Positions 11,601 to 26,000 of a stretch of DNA of 64,000 nt are shown in pieces. Positions within the stretch are counted from its first letter, which is position 1. Every line of letters begins with the position of its first letter. The translations under genes and the position numbers were made by a program. The DNA is taken from NCBI RefSeq assembly GCF_009017415.1, contig NC_092409.1:2666001-2730000 (forward strand). Reading direction: 5' to 3'. The notes under the pieces are model-generated. The model was not told the DNA's origin. It was given only the letters and a program-made list of their open reading frames with translations, and made no database searches. This DNA is from Aspergillus flavus. Taxonomy: Eukaryota; Ascomycota; Eurotiomycetes; Eurotiales; Aspergillaceae.

Positions 11601-14600
11601 TTTGCAAGTATTGTGTGCATGGGATATGCATGACAGACGTGGAGAATTGAATTGTGGATTCAGTAGTTAGTACTAGTAGTTGAAGGTAGGTACTGCCGAT
11701 TACTACGTTGATAGTAATACTCGAGATAGTGCAGACTATCAAGCTTCGAAGCATGACAATGTGTATGTACGCCCGTAGTTACATTACAGTATATACTCAT
11801 TACCTATAATATTCGACGGATCGCGACTATTGATTCCATTTCCGGTAATTGCGAGAGGGCAGGGCGTACTATACGAAATGCGGCATTAATATGAGCCCAT
11901 TAGCATTGTATAATGACCTTTGGGGCCATCTAGCGAAATTCCCGGCAACTGGGATGAATGGGAAAAAAGCGCGCTGGATGAGAGGGTTACAGGGCTTTTA
12001 GAAACGTGACAATAAGCCGAGCCACCGGCCCTCTTCCCCCGTCAATCATCTCTTCCATTCCAGTTTCTGTTTTCTGACTCTTGTCACTGTTTTCTTCGCG
12101 GAAATTACACATACGGATCCGGTGCATTTCTTATGGTGAAGCTGAACCGAGACAGCATCGCACCGCCAATACAATCCGATAGGCAAGAATCATGCGGAGG
12201 CCTTTGCTAAGATGAAACTGAATCTTACAACTCATCAATCAGGTGTTCCTCGGGGCTGGTGCCCTTGACGTGGATCATCACATGATTGACAAAACGTGCG
12301 AAATGTGTTACTCTGGGGCTGACGGGAAGTTGAAAGAAGGAAAAAGGTAAAAAAAAAGGGAAGAAAGAGAGGAGGCGTGAAGGTGACGGTACGAATGGGT
12401 TTTGAGTGATAGGTGACGAGTGGATCGGGGAGATCTCCTTCATCCCAGCGCCCGGAACCACTTATCTGGGGAACTGGGGTTATAGATCAAACTGTGGCGT
12501 TTTCGTTCCAGTATTGTGAGACAGGGGATTAGCGAAAGGAAAAAGGAAAGGAAAAAGTTTTTAGAGCCCCGTGACACTCAGAAGTAAAATAATAATGTTA
12601 TTATTAATTAAAAAATAAAGCTAAAGGTAAAAGCGCGGCTAAAAGCTAAAGTACCAGCAAAAAGAAAACATGGGGTATGGGTCATGTCCAGCGGTTATCG
12701 TTATGGATAAGCCTTCAATATGTATGTTGTATGTACTCTATGATCAGTATTCTAAAGTTGTCCCGGATCCTTGGGTTATGTTGATCTCATTTGACTGTGC
12801 TCTACTGGTGACAGCTGGCAGCCCTCACACCTTGTGACACTGCCCTTTGACAGCCCCTTCATGTTGCTATTCACCTCTGGGGGCCAACACGGCATCCCGC
12901 TAGGGATATAGGCGGAAGTGATGATTTGTAGCACTGAGCAATGCTTCATACTCTAGGTGGAAAGGCTCCGCATGATAGGTGAAGGCGAGTCGGGAGATTG
13001 AACACTGGACTGTGCTCGCTAGGATGGCTACATAGCAACAGAGATTAATCAAGGCACCGATAAGACCCATGCATAATTGAACACCCATAGTTGAGATGAT
13101 CAGCAAGATCGGAAACTGAATAGCGGTTCCCCGGTATGCGACTCAATCTGGGGGGAAGTTGATGGTACATACCACCGGTTAATAGCCATACAGGCAAGCA
13201 TTGTTTGGGCCCTTTTCAGCCGGGATGTGTCAACCAAAAATGCCGACGTGTCAGAAGGATGGAAGTACAGCTAGAACTCGCAAGGGTAGGGTGACGACGA
13301 CGGATAAACTTCAAATTAAATTCAACGGCCGGGAAAAATGGCCTTACGCTAATGAAATCATCTGGCAAGCAAAAAGAAAGCAAAAAATGTGGCTTGGGAA
13401 GTAGTCCAGAACATGGACCCGGTGCAATTAATGTATCGAATGTGGCCGAAAACATGCCCGTGGCGAACGCAATTGCATCAAGACGGCTCCAGCAGAAAGT
13501 CAGCAGGACTCTTGAAGTAATGCTGGACAATCTAATGAGGTGGCGCTTGGGCTAATGGACTGTCACCAAACAAGCCGGTTTGGAAGCTTGCAGAAGTACT
13601 GTAGGAAGGTACCTAAGGTATGGGCTGGACCTGTACGTCAGTATACCGAGCATCAACATGGATAATGGCAGCAGCAGTTAGAGGGGTCTGCGTTCAATCA
13701 TTTTGGAGAGATTCCTCAAGACATAGTGGAGTGATATCAACAGCAACCAGTCTGCGCCAATCATTACGGCCCCGTTTTTGAGGAGTCAAGTGACCCCGTG
13801 ACCGATGAAGTGAACTGCAAAGGGAATCCATCGCCCTCTTAGTCAGCAACAGCAGAGGTCACAGGACAGTCGATCTTTGTCTGAATGTTTGTCTAGAACC
13901 AATTGCTTCCTTTTTCCTCTTTGCAGCTCTCGGTCTATTTGTTATGGATCTGGATATTTTTAGGTCCTGATGCCCATTCACTGCCATTAAGTATCAATGT
14001 TTCATTCAATTTCTATATCGAGGGAATGGTAAGCATGCAGCTTTGTGCACTGTTGATGTACAGTACATCCACTTTATACTGAGGTTTTACTGCCATGTAA
14101 AACCCGCAAGATGGTTGCGGTAAAGTGGATCAATTCGTACAGGAAAGACGGAAAGTCTGTCGGCTTCCTTTGGGGTAATAGTACAACCACCAATGTGTGA
14201 TGATTACCCCCAAGTTCCGTACTTTTTTCTTGGGTGGAACTCCGGAAACAGGCCGGTAATCTTACTGAGCGTTATGACAATGTATGAAATACCAACCGAC
14301 CCACGGGGGTACTCCGGAAGTAACACACTAAAGAAAAAATAAAATTGAATATTATTAAATAAAAACTAAAATTTATTTTTTATTTTATTTTTTCTATTTT
14401 CTGAAAATCCAGGTCCGGACCATGGAGAAGACGAAGGCGCGACTAGGATCCATCCTTTTACTTACCGCCATCCCATCCCCATACCTTAGAACCTGTCCCT
14501 CGGTACCCTCGTTGGGCTTTTACTGTGGGTGGCCACCCTCGATATCCTTTTTCTTTGCACTCCTCCCCTGGTACCGTTACCACTCTCATACGCCTTCCCT

Positions 14601-15268
14601 TCCCACCATCTCCACCGACCCGTCATTCACTACGATCTATGCTATTCTCTCTTTTCCTCCCTTCTTAGTCCGCTCCACCTACTAAGTCTCTCCTCCCCCA
14701 TATTCCTCTTTTCAATTTTTTCACTTCTCACTTTTCCTCTTTTCTCCTCCTCACCCCAATTCTCCCGGCCAAAAACGACAATCATCCCGGACCTTCTATA
14801 CTTCCCTCGGTCCCGGCACATATACATCCCTCGACTACTAACCCATCAAACTTCGACTTTTGCTTCCGACCATCGTTCACTTTTGGCCGATCTCTTCCTC
14901 CGCACCGTAATTTGTTTAGTGCGGGTCTAAAGGATTGAATACAGTTACGCCCTATTCAACCCTTCGACATCACTGTCATTGCTGGTTAAACCTCGGGACA
15001 CACTGTACCGGAGGCCCAAGTTCAACTCGGTGCATTCGATAGCTAGGGCGCCATTTTCACTCAACCTGGCAATTGCAAGACGCCGCAAAACCAACAACAA
15101 CAGTTTGTGTTTTCTGGGTGGATCCTGAAGGACTAGAGAGATTTCCCGCTTCATCACCTTCGCGCCGTACGACCACGATCGGGGGAGACGGCGACCCCGA
15201 ACTGAATTTCCGTGAGGAGAGAGTTGCTAGGAACATCATTGTAAAGTTCAGCTCAAAACATATACGAA
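8688..15268. other. Long gene-free stretch upstream of the DUF1752 gene, including its probable promoter
   Basis: About 6.6 kb without a supportable gene. AT-rich islets occur near 11040-11065, 12590-12630 and 14330-14400. From about 14530 to 14900 the plus strand is strongly pyrimidine-rich (C/T runs), a feature often seen near transcription starts of fungal genes, so the last 0.7 kb is probably promoter and 5' leader of the gene at 15269. Short frames here overlap one another on several frames and show no domain. Confidence 0.5.
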
Positions 15269-17085
15269 ATGCCTTCACGTTTAACTACTCCTGTCGTCAC
15301 GGTGGACACGGCGAAGATCCACAAGGTGGACACGGCCAATGCGCAAAGCCTTCATGGAATGTGGATGGGTGAGTAATACTCTCTTGCAGATTAGTTGCTA
15401 TTGGGAATTCAAATTGACCGTGTTTTTCAGTCTTTTCGAAATGTGCAGATTACATGGAAGAGGGCCGTCGTCTTGAAAACCTAAGCTGGAGACTATGGAC
15501 ACGTGAGACTTTCTGTGTGGAGCCGGCGACATCGAACGATGCCTCGGTTTTGCCACTGCTTCGTCAGGAGTCTGCAGACATGCCAGAACTTTCTGCCAGT
15601 GTTGAATCTGCTGCGTCTGAGCAAGCTGAGAGAATTGAGCACCATATCAAACGCCCTAAGTGTGAGATCAAGCCTGCCGTTGTGCGTGACGATTCTTTGG
15701 CAAGTCTTGGCCGCGGAAAAGAAAAGCATATCACATCAATGGGTCTGGAACGCATGGTACTTAACATCAAAGAGAAGAAGGACCTCGAACCTATCTCTTC
15801 CGCAATGGCTACAGTCTCGCCCCCTGTCGTTGATATTACGCCTCGGCCATCTACTCCAACCCCTACCCCTCCCTCTGAGTCAACTGCGAGACGAACACCC
15901 TCGCCGTCTCCGTCATTTCCTGTCATTCAGCAGCCGAATCACTCTACAGAGTCTTGTTCGACCACTGCACCAGATTGCAACGACAGTGATGCTGCTAATG
16001 CCAATGCCTCCGATACTAGCGTGTCTTCCTCCGGTATTCTTCCATCCCGATGCGAGTTGATCAAGTCTCCCAGCATTATCCGTGGCTTCTCGCCTTCTCT
16101 GATCTCGTCGTCTTATCGATCGCAGCCTAGAATGGCAGCTGAACCCAGCCCCGCAAAGGCTTCCGCACAACTAAAGCCGACACCCTTCAAAAAGAAGGGT
16201 GGAATGTTTACATTGGGCGGTTCTTCAGGTGATGACGATGAGAGCTCTTTTGAGGACCGCATGGTTTTGCGTGGTCCCCATCGTAGTTCTCTCTCCGACG
16301 AATTATCCAAGTCTGGAACTATGCAACCTAGTCCTAAAAAGAAGGTCACTTCGTTCAAGGAACATGATGGCACGATAAAGCCTGTCAAGGAGCCCTCTGG
16401 AGACAATGATGAAGATGCTATCGAGAGCGAGGACGAGGTTGACGAGAGTGCTATTGAAGATGAGGATTCTGACTGGGAGGACTCTATCACAGAGAGCGGA
16501 CGCTCGAGTCTCGATGAGAGAGACATGTTCCAGCGGGTCGATTCAAGGCCTAACCTTGTCTCGCGACGCTCCCTCTTGACAATGATGATGCATCAGCCAA
16601 CTAAAATGGGAGCTCCTACGCGCTCCAGTCCAGCCTTGCAACGGTCGCGTTTGACATCACCAAACGGCCCATCCATCCCCGCCTCGCCGCCTGAAGACGA
16701 TGAGGATAACTTGACGATGCGTGGCCCAGGTGTCCCTCGATCGAAGCCCATAGTCATGAAACCTACTCCGCAGTCAGTCGCTCACTCGCCGAGGACCACG
16801 CGACGGAACATGCTTGCCACCGAACTCACGGAGTCACTCCGACGCCATTTACTTTGGGAACGACAGCAGAAGAGTGCGACTGCCAATGCCTTCCTCAAGC
16901 GACGACACACTGCACATGACATGGCAAACTTGCAGGAATATCCCAATCCTAAGGGGGCACAAAAGGGACAGGGTGTTGGCGTGTCCAACCCGGGTGCAGA
17001 CAAGGACAAGGATATGGCGAAGACAGCTTCTTTCAATCAATATACTGACTTTGGTCCGTGGGAGTACCACGCTAAGGGTTGGTAA
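15269..17085 (+). CDS. DUF1752/DUF3295 regulatory protein (AreA/Mks1-type N-terminal domain)
   Basis: Two exons, 15269-15368 and 15431-17085, joined through a 62-nt GT..AG intron give 584 aa. The junction completes HGMWMVFSKCADYMEEGRR, and residues about 30-60 continue with LENLSWRLWTRETF. This is the short motif shared by the N-termini of AreA-type GATA factors and yeast Mks1 (DUF1752), proteins linked to nitrogen signalling. No GATA or other DNA-binding zinc finger follows. The remainder is low-complexity: S/T/P-rich 120-230, a strongly acidic block at about 355-385 containing DSDWEDSITESG, and a conserved basic segment near 495-525 (RRNMLATELTESLRRHL), as in DUF3295 proteins. I infer a signalling scaffold or repressor acting without its own DNA binding. 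It stands alone between two long gene-free stretches. Confidence 0.85.
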
Positions 17086-20000
17086 ACGACCACCGATCGC
17101 ATTTCGAAGTGACACGATCGGTCGCCCTTGAGAATACCCAAAACAACTTGCTTTCTTTATCTTTCTACTTTTCACATTTTGTTATCTGTGTCATGACATA
17201 TTCTTCCTCAGATGGGTTATGTTATTGACTATGATACCCAAACCTTCAACGCGTTTCTTTATTATCTATGTAAAGCCGCCGATTGAATATCCTTGTGACA
17301 CGTACGATCACGACTCTGCATTGCATCTTGGCGCAACTATGGATCATATGGTTGTTATTATCGACCTAATTCCTTTTTTCGGGTCTTTGATTTTATTTCT
17401 CAGCTCCTTTTTCCTATCATCTTTTCTCGTGGCATTGTGTGGCTATCAGTTATGTTGATATTATACGAGCCATCTTGAGGACAAAACCTCAAGCGCGATT
17501 AATCATGTACAGATGATCTTCTTTTACCTTCCATGGCGGGCGGAACTGTTGCGATTCGAATTTGGCATGGGTTCTTATGTTTTTCTCTTTCCAGTACGGG
17601 TTGGGTGGAACTTTTCAAAAAGAGGCCTTTTATGGATGTCATTGCTACGTCTCGTGACTGCATCTTAGCAGAAAACGTCATTGGTATCATTCGATGCATT
17701 TGAAGCCCTTGTCTTTTCTTTCTTTTTCTTTTTTGTTCTGATACCAGATACCATACATATGTTTTTGATTTTGCTCCGCGCCTTTACTGGGTCCTCCGTT
17801 GGAGGGGGGTTGGCCCAGTCTGCACATGCCATGTACGCTAAATTGTGATTTACGAAAAAAAAAAGTGAAGATTACTCGATTAGAAGTCCAATGACCAAAA
17901 CTTATCTGAAATATACCTTACGGATTGCATAGTAGTCAAACTTATATACCAGAATAGAGACTTCGAACCTTCTGGCCGGGGCCAGGATGAGGTGCACTGA
18001 CACGTACGCGCACAAGCCATGTATTAATTAAGCGTCCGCCACCAATATTATGAGCAGGGATCGAACTGACCACCTAGGGCTGGGGCAGATGGCTTTGTGA
18101 GTGGTTGGTAAAACATCCGCGGCACCGGCGATATCTTCAGAATTCGTACCTCTTGAGATCTAGAATCGTCGCACTGATCCCTTCACATGCGCTGGGCCAT
18201 GCTTCTCGATCTGGGCGTTATCTCGTCGATTCTTCCCTATGATGGAGGGGGATGTCTGACTGGAGGGTTTCCTACACCATCTCATCTCGTTTTCTTTATT
18301 GATTTAACTTTTCCTTGTTTGTTTTCCAGACCCCTACAAGAACTTTTTATTTTCTAAAATTGTCTCACCTGTCCTACAAAATGGGATGAATTGTCATCGC
18401 CTTGAGGTATGACGGGAACGAGGCGGCGGAACCTTTCGGGTTGAATGAGGTAACCTGAGAAAAACTGTAACATCATCTGCCACATCAAGTTGATATATTC
18501 TTTCTCTTCTGGGAAAAGTAGAACAAGATCGTTGGAGCTATGATCAACTGGTGATGATCAAGGCCCCTCCTCCTTAGAGGGTTGAAGGGGGGTCGAATAG
18601 TCGGGTTCTAGTCCGTATTGCAATCGTGATTCACGTCGCATTGAGTTTCCGGGTGACCACATTATGATATTTTTGATGGGAGACGTTGCGTGGAAGCTTT
18701 TTGCATCCATGAGTTTGGATCTGGCATGATTTGTCATTTGGGTTCGATTTCCATGGGGATCTGTAACCTTGACCTAGATCATGCTTTAATTTTTTGTCTG
18801 GTTGTTGGCCTGGGCACAAATAGCCTCTTTTTCCCTCGATTTAGGCCCAGAGGTAAGTGGCAGAGACAATCTGGATTATCTATGCTAATCTGGAACCTAA
18901 TGGTCCATGATGTCTTGGTCACTAGAGCAAGGATGAAATCTCTCCAGGATACGGGGTAAAGCACTACTACGGTCTCCACAGTTTCCCTGCTTGTGCTTGA
19001 CACTAGAATGAGGCGTGTGCCACATATAGAATAATTGAGGATAGATTGTCATTTTACCAAGGCGAATGCTGCAGATCATATGCTGCCCGGTACATGTGCA
19101 GGATTCCTCAACGGAGAGTATATCCATCTCTTGGCGGCTGATCTACAGGGAAAATGCCTGCGATTGGAAGCATAATTCTCCGCGTGCTGGATATTGTTAT
19201 TTTTGCTTTTATCTATCATATTTCTTCAAGTGATGAGCTGAAATTTTTGTTAAAAAGTTTAAAAGAAAAAGGTAGAATTAAACTACCTGTCATGAATCAA
19301 TTGAATTGTCTGAATGATTTTGTATCCGGTGCGCAGTGCTCCGTAGGCCTCCAGCAGTATGATGTAACCGATATGTTGCATTGGACTGAACAAGATCGAC
19401 TGCGATACTACAATGGGGCTCAAGAATGAGCTAGCCCACTTGCAATGCAATCTCTAACACAGGACTCCGTAGTCCGCAATACTAAACTAGTAATGTGCAA
19501 GAAACCGATAATACATGATTATACATCTCACTAAGGTGCAAAATCCAGACCTTGGACCCATCACCCTACTGCAGAGCCTCCCCACATGCGAAACACGCGC
19601 ATTCCTGAATTTCCCGATTTTTCCCAAACAGGTCAAGCAGGGGAAAATTTGACATCCGGTTGTGCCCGAGAAAACGTGGAGCAAGACGTGCCAGCTGTGA
19701 CTGGTAGTCTGGTACGCATCAACCAGGTCTGGACGGTGGAGCCGATTGGGGTTGAATTGGGGGGAGTCTTTGCCTAGAAGAGTCTGCCGCGTGATCAGGT
19801 GGACTGGACTGACCTTACAGATTTCTCGGTTCTCATTTCTGCCTGAGTCATCTTCAGCTTGGAGAGATGCGTGGTTGCGGGTCGCTTGTGGGTCGATTGA
19901 AAGGTCGGGCAGATGACTGATTCGTTGGGTGGAGTATTGCTCTGTGAAAGTTCACCGGTACTGCTGTTATACTGTGACCGTGTATGGGGATGACGGGTAT

Positions 20001-23000
20001 CTGGTACTCCGACCTGTTTTTGGTGAATAGCTGGAGATGGGGGTCTCAAATCAACCTCAACACTGTATTAATAATTATGGTCCTCCTCTGTGCCTTGTTT
20101 CTGATGGATCAAATAGAGTTGATGTGTGGAGAAGGGGTTATATTTGATATATAATTATGACGATATTAACATTTATGGGCCGGATGCGGTTTGGGGGTGA
20201 GCTTTGAGCTTGTTGTCGCGTCTATGATTGCAAGCTACCAAGTTTTACCCTGTGGCTCTGCACATGGAGCATTCAAGGTGGCCCGGTCGATATCATATCT
20301 TCAGCTCGGCATGCCGATGGCCTCGGGATATGGTGGAAGACTGTCCTCCGGTACCCGATTATGCTTTGGCATCAGCTAACCACCTACCATGACTCTGGCA
20401 TTTCGTGAGATGTCTTACATTGTACGTGTGCCACACAGAATTTATTACAACAAAGCAGTGGCCGTACCAAATCGAGTCTCATGACTCTGATCGGTCGAGA
20501 TCTAGAACCTCTATCCAACAACAGCAAAATGCCTCTCTGTTGGATAGAGTTTAGCTGGTATCTATAACCACAACACAGCTTCAGGTTAGTACCAGGGTCC
20601 AATAATACATCTCTTTATCTGTATGCTTACTAGCTCGTTCCTGGAGGCGGAAGTTCAGCCTTTGTTGCCTCTCGGTCCGTGTTTCACACTATCTTAGACC
20701 ATCCCGATAAATCGGGATGAAGCCGAGCTTGGGCACCGCCGGACAACGGTCGGGTCTAGACATGATACTTTCAAAAACCTTTAGTACTAGCTATTATGGA
20801 GACTCGTATGATAAACAAACGTTGAGAAATGTCAACGACCGAGCGGTGTGACGCGGTAAAGCTTCTCGAGACTCATACCCCGTCGCAACGGCCTTGATAG
20901 CAATGTAGCATTGCTGACTAGGTTATCAATGTGGAGATGCACTACTGTGAAAAACAAGACAGGTACCCCATTGCAGATATTAAATCTACCGAACTAAACT
21001 ATACACGGTTCTTCGTGCTACAACTAACCCACGCAATGCATCCAAAACCCACTTAGCCATATCTAATGCCGCCGTTCTAATTGGCGCCATAACACACTTA
21101 AATATCATCTCCAGTAAGCACGCTCTTCACTTCCCATATAAGGCTATACACCCGATGCGACCAGGGTTCCAAACAGGGGAAATGCCAATATGAAGTAAGA
21201 GCTTGCGACGGAGGCGTACAAGTTCACCCTTGGTTTGGTCACATGTCATACCCGTGGTCTTTTACGGAGAAAAACAAGGTTTTCAGGACGTGGCTTCGAG
21301 AAGTGTTCTAGAAGAGAGGATTGCATGGGCGTGGGATGGCAGCAATTGTGTGCTAGTACTATACAAGCTTAGCGTGGTATCTTATCCATTACCGGAGAAA
21401 AAAAAATTCTTCTCACTTGCTTATATACATACCACGTACGTTGAATGGCGGTTCTCGCGGGTTCTGGGTGTACCCGTGTATTTGGTAATAATATCCACAG
21501 TATAGGTATTTGAATGGTAGCTTATGATTGTAGCGTGAAGAATAACCAATGGTGCCCGAGAATTGGTCTTAGTCGATGCCCAATTGTATTACTTTGAGTC
21601 TATTATTATCAGTGTACTTTTTTTATTCTTATTTTTCTGTGTTTTTATTTTGTCTTCGGCTCCGTTTGTTCTCGTGGGGGATACTTTACCAGCGGTATCT
21701 CTGTGTCGTGAATTGGCGCTAGTGAGGTGATGAACAGTGCTATTGGCTTCGAAGCGGCTCGTGATCATGGCTCTGTAGGGTAAGGTACCTTAGGGCATGC
21801 ATATAGGTGCATATTACTTTGTGTCTTTTTAATTGCTTTTTTTCCGTGGATGTTCTTTCTTCCGCGTCTCTCGATTGTCATATTGATAGATTGGTATGTA
21901 TGAGAACACGAACCACAGATCAAACGTATTCCCGATATTACCCCGCCGAAAAACAAAATCATATAACAAAGATGCAATCGTATAATTGCAATAAGAGCAA
22001 CAGGTGGTCTTCTGATGGCCACATTGCGACCGCCGAACGGCTGACACTTGTTTACTATTCATTACTTATTAGTTACCCGGCTACTCCGCTTCTGCGGAGT
22101 ATATCGCATAGTGGCGCTCGTCAATCAACGGTGGCCGCCGCTTACAGTAGACTAGACTAGTTACTAGTTACATAGATCACTCGGAGGACTTTGCTCCGTC
22201 AGACACGGGCGGAATTGACTCCGTACTAATCTGTGTACGTATGTATGGAACACTGCTAGACTCTTGATGGAAAACGCATAAACCTTGAAAGGCACAAATG
22301 CAATTGCTTGCTGAGTCGTTCCTTATTATTTCTTTTTTTTTTTTGGGAGTATTCGGGGATATTATTCGGAGGGGAGAGATGTAGGTTTGCCGTTTATTTG
22401 GTTGGGCGGGACGCTTATTGGCGGGTTAGGTTTACTGTCTTGGGATCTGAGATTTGTAAAGTCTTTTCTGGCTTTGGGGACGGAGTAATCACGGAGAAAC
22501 TTGTTTTATTTTTTTTTTTTAATGTTTAATTTCTATTTTTTGGTCACTGTGTTGGTGGTACTCATGGGTTGTATGGAAGAACGCGTGTGCTTCGTGTAGG
22601 TATAGTACTAAGATTTATTGGCATTGCCTCTTATTATGTATTATACCTAGTTATTTGAGAAGTAAAGAGATCTGGTGTACTTTGTACTGTACCTCTTCTT
22701 GTTGTTCTAATTTGAGGTTATATCGTTCTTGTATGGCGTAATAAAAGTGAGCTTCCTGTATTCGAATTACACGAAGTCGCTCTTCGTTACATGTAGTCTT
22801 TGGAGATGGACAAACTGGACTACAAAATTCAATAAGCATCACATGACCATAATAATCACGATATTTTCTTGCCCTAGACGATAAGTTGGACGATGGGATT
22901 AAGGTATATTCAATAGAGATTATCTTTCTATGCTGAGATGTTGCATACTGACTTTCGTCTCCATTATGTTATGGCGTTTCAGGCGTCAATCATGCCAAAC

Positions 23001-26000
23001 TTAAGATGTTGCCTTAATATTTGTAAATCTGGTAAATGGCTCAGCATTTCCTCTCTACTTGTAAATTCGGTAGATTCAAAGCTGTGTATTCCCTGTTCTT
23101 AGACTACTTGGGTGGGCATTATATGACTTGATTTAGATATCGTTTCTAGAGCAGGTGACTTTAGAACTCTGGGTCTTGCTCTTGGTGAAAGTATATCGAC
23201 TCCTCTCCTCAAGTCCTTCATATGAACTTTCCAATAAATGCCAGTTCCAAATGTTTCTTCTCTGAGGCTCATGCGGGCTTGCACTATAGTAGTGCTTAGT
23301 ACGGCTTGAAGTAACTCAAAGAAGCGTCAAAGAAGGCATGGGAATTGACGGGGAAATAGACACCGACGCAAGGAGCTGATCTACTTGACTAGGTTTAAGT
23401 TTCAATGAAGCAATCCGCGTGTAACATATTGAATCAGTGGTACAGCAACTTATTAGGGCTGATCCACCTGAAACTTTTGCCTCTTTTTATAGACTCCAAT
23501 ACCGAGACGCACCAATCTCTGCCGGGAATTACCATTGCAATATGACGACCACTGCTTAAATTGAGAATAGTGACTTGAAGATACGAAGTAACTTTTGTAG
23601 CGGCTCTATATCAACCTGAAGAGGATTTATTTCACTTAGGCAAATAGTCTAAGCTTCAAGCTCTTTTTGACCACACCAAGGACGGCACCCCAGCTCTATC
23701 AGAACAAGCTTATATAAGAGGCACGTCATTAGTTACTGACCTAGACAATGCCCGGTAAACAAGGGAAAGCTTATATCGATCTCGAAAACACCCGCCTTCA
23801 GTCGGTATATAGCGGATAACTCACCCACCTACCACTTGAAGCCCAAACAGTCCAGATTAATGGAACTTTGATCTGCCTTATTCTCCAATTGGAACGCAGC
23901 CATCACCTCGTATCCTGTTCTAGTGCAGACGCCAGAAGTTTCCTGATCTGAACTCCCGTTCTAACGCAGATCTGTGCAATAGCTTCGTCCCTTGGTCTTG
24001 CGAGATGCTGGAGAGGATTATAATTATTATAGGCTCAACGTTGCATATATGGCCCGTATTTCCGCCCAGCCTACGCTCGATCGGTTGCGGTCTCATGATA
24101 TAAACGAAATTCATCAAAAACGCCTGTAAATTTTCGTGAACAGGGGTATTCTGCGGTGAATCCCCGTGGGTGCTCGAGGTGACCCATTAAGGTTTGCAAG
24201 CCAAAAACCGATAGTCTCACAATGACGCCAAAGATTGAGGACCTGTTTGAAAGTTGGTGCACAACCTAAAATGCTTCCATGGACGGGAGCGAGAGGAGCA
24301 GTTCCTGATAATTTTCGTGTAGTGGATCGAGGTTGCATCCCCGGGCTCTTCGGCCTCTGACTCGTGTGTTGGGACTGCGAGCGGCCCGAGTTAAAGGTTG
24401 AGATTCACGGCGGAGTTTTTGCTGTGTTCAGCTCGTGAGGGGTTGCGGGGAGGAAGGAGGAGAAACCCGGTACTGGTGGGTCGAATCTGGCGGGGAAATG
24501 TTGGAGGGCGGAAAAGAGAAACGCCATCTCTCTCACCCCCCTGTTTTCTCGTGCGTTCCCGGTTTGAGAGCACTCAAAGGTTGAGGATCTCAAACGTGTG
24601 ATTCTTACTTACTAAAGGGTTTGATTGTAGGTTTGTGGCTTTCTTTTCAGTATTGATTTCTTTGGCGGAAACTTGAGTAGCTTGGAGGATTGTCGGGAAG
24701 TATAATAAAGTGGTTTGCGTGAAGGATCTAGATCGGCGTATTCTCGATGCGTATTTTCGTTCCGGTTTGGAGTCGTATCGGAACTTGGGATTACATACGA
24801 TGGTACTTATGGTGTACGCGAGAGTGAACTTGCGAGTACTTTGTTTCTACTTCGACTAACCTATTAGTTTACGATGGGTCTTTTTGTTCTTCGAGGCAAC
24901 TGAAGGTAACTTGGAGGTACTGTAATATGATGGACATGGTTAATTCTCCCAAGACGACATGGGCCAGGGTGATGGCCGCACTTTGGAAATGTTCAGCCAA
25001 AATTCCACTGCAGGTGCAGACCGGAGCTGCCGATAGCCAGCTGCATGTCATGGTGAGATGCATGCTGTTATCAGTAAACCACTACAAAATCCTGATCCCA
25101 CTCTACGTGGCTGGAATGTAGCTGGGAATATAGAGGTCCAACCGTCGGATACGTTGACAGACGATCTATGATAGTTTTCGTTTATAATTTTAAGGTTGAA
25201 CGGCCTGCTCTGGGAGAGTGGAAACACTCGAAAGATTCCCAACCAGGTGTCCACAATTGTTCAAGTCATGCATAGTATCCACGGTGTCAAGGCAAAATTA
25301 TCCGGTTTGTGCTCGGTATCTTGAGCATTTGTTGGATCTCGTGAAACTCAAGCTGTAGAATAATGGCGTTGATCTAGAGTTAACCCAAGGCTTTGAGCAA
25401 TTCGCTCAAAGCAATCACAGGAAGATAAGCTTGACGAGCGTACTGTACGACTCGGCAACATACTGTAGTCATACAGGAATCAGGCATTGGAAATTCGCAG
25501 GGGTTCTTCTGGAGACCTGAAGCATCCCTGATATTTGGCCCTGCCGGTGATATCATCAGGCGCTGATCGACTCTCAGGTTGACATCTAGACCATGCCAAT
25601 GACAACAAAAAAAGTCTGCATCACATCTGACAGTTAAATGATCCAATTATAGAAGAACTGATCTATGCCGTCATCGACCGCGCCGTATGAATCACGTGGT
25701 GAGAATATACACACGCACAAGCGGGTGTGATCGCTCTGCCCAATCTGCTGCACATATCTTTTGATTCAATCCAAACCAAAACAAAGAAAAGTACCGGTGT
25801 TGCCAGAAAGCGGTCATCATTTCCAACACACTCTCCTGCTAACTCTGCCCCGACCGGTTCGCCTATTTTCTTTTTCCCTTTCAGCAAATGCAGGTCTGGG
25901 AACTGGCCATGTCGCTTGCGTTGGTCGTTCAATCTCATTGGGCAGGACCTGAGCACTGTCGATCTCGAGGTCACCAGGTCTATGAGTTGGCAATTTCATC

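Noticed and set aside
12900..13530. Minus-strand frames, one with a hydrophobic stretch
   Set aside because: A membrane helix is possible in the first, but I could not build a spliced gene and recognised no family. A decayed membrane-protein gene remains possible.
10413..14092. CAGTAAAAC and GTTTTACTG 3.7 kb apart, like the ends of the MITE
   Set aside because: Only about 9 bp match and TA duplications are missing. A chance pair is likely.
18040..18120. tRNA-like B-box sequence (GGGATCGAAC, reversed)
   Set aside because: No matching acceptor stem, and the A-box-like segment has the wrong orientation. Not a functional tRNA.
24390..24601. Overlapping frames on both strands in a GC-richer patch
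   Set aside because: Mutual overlap with no motif or codon pattern. Treated as non-coding.
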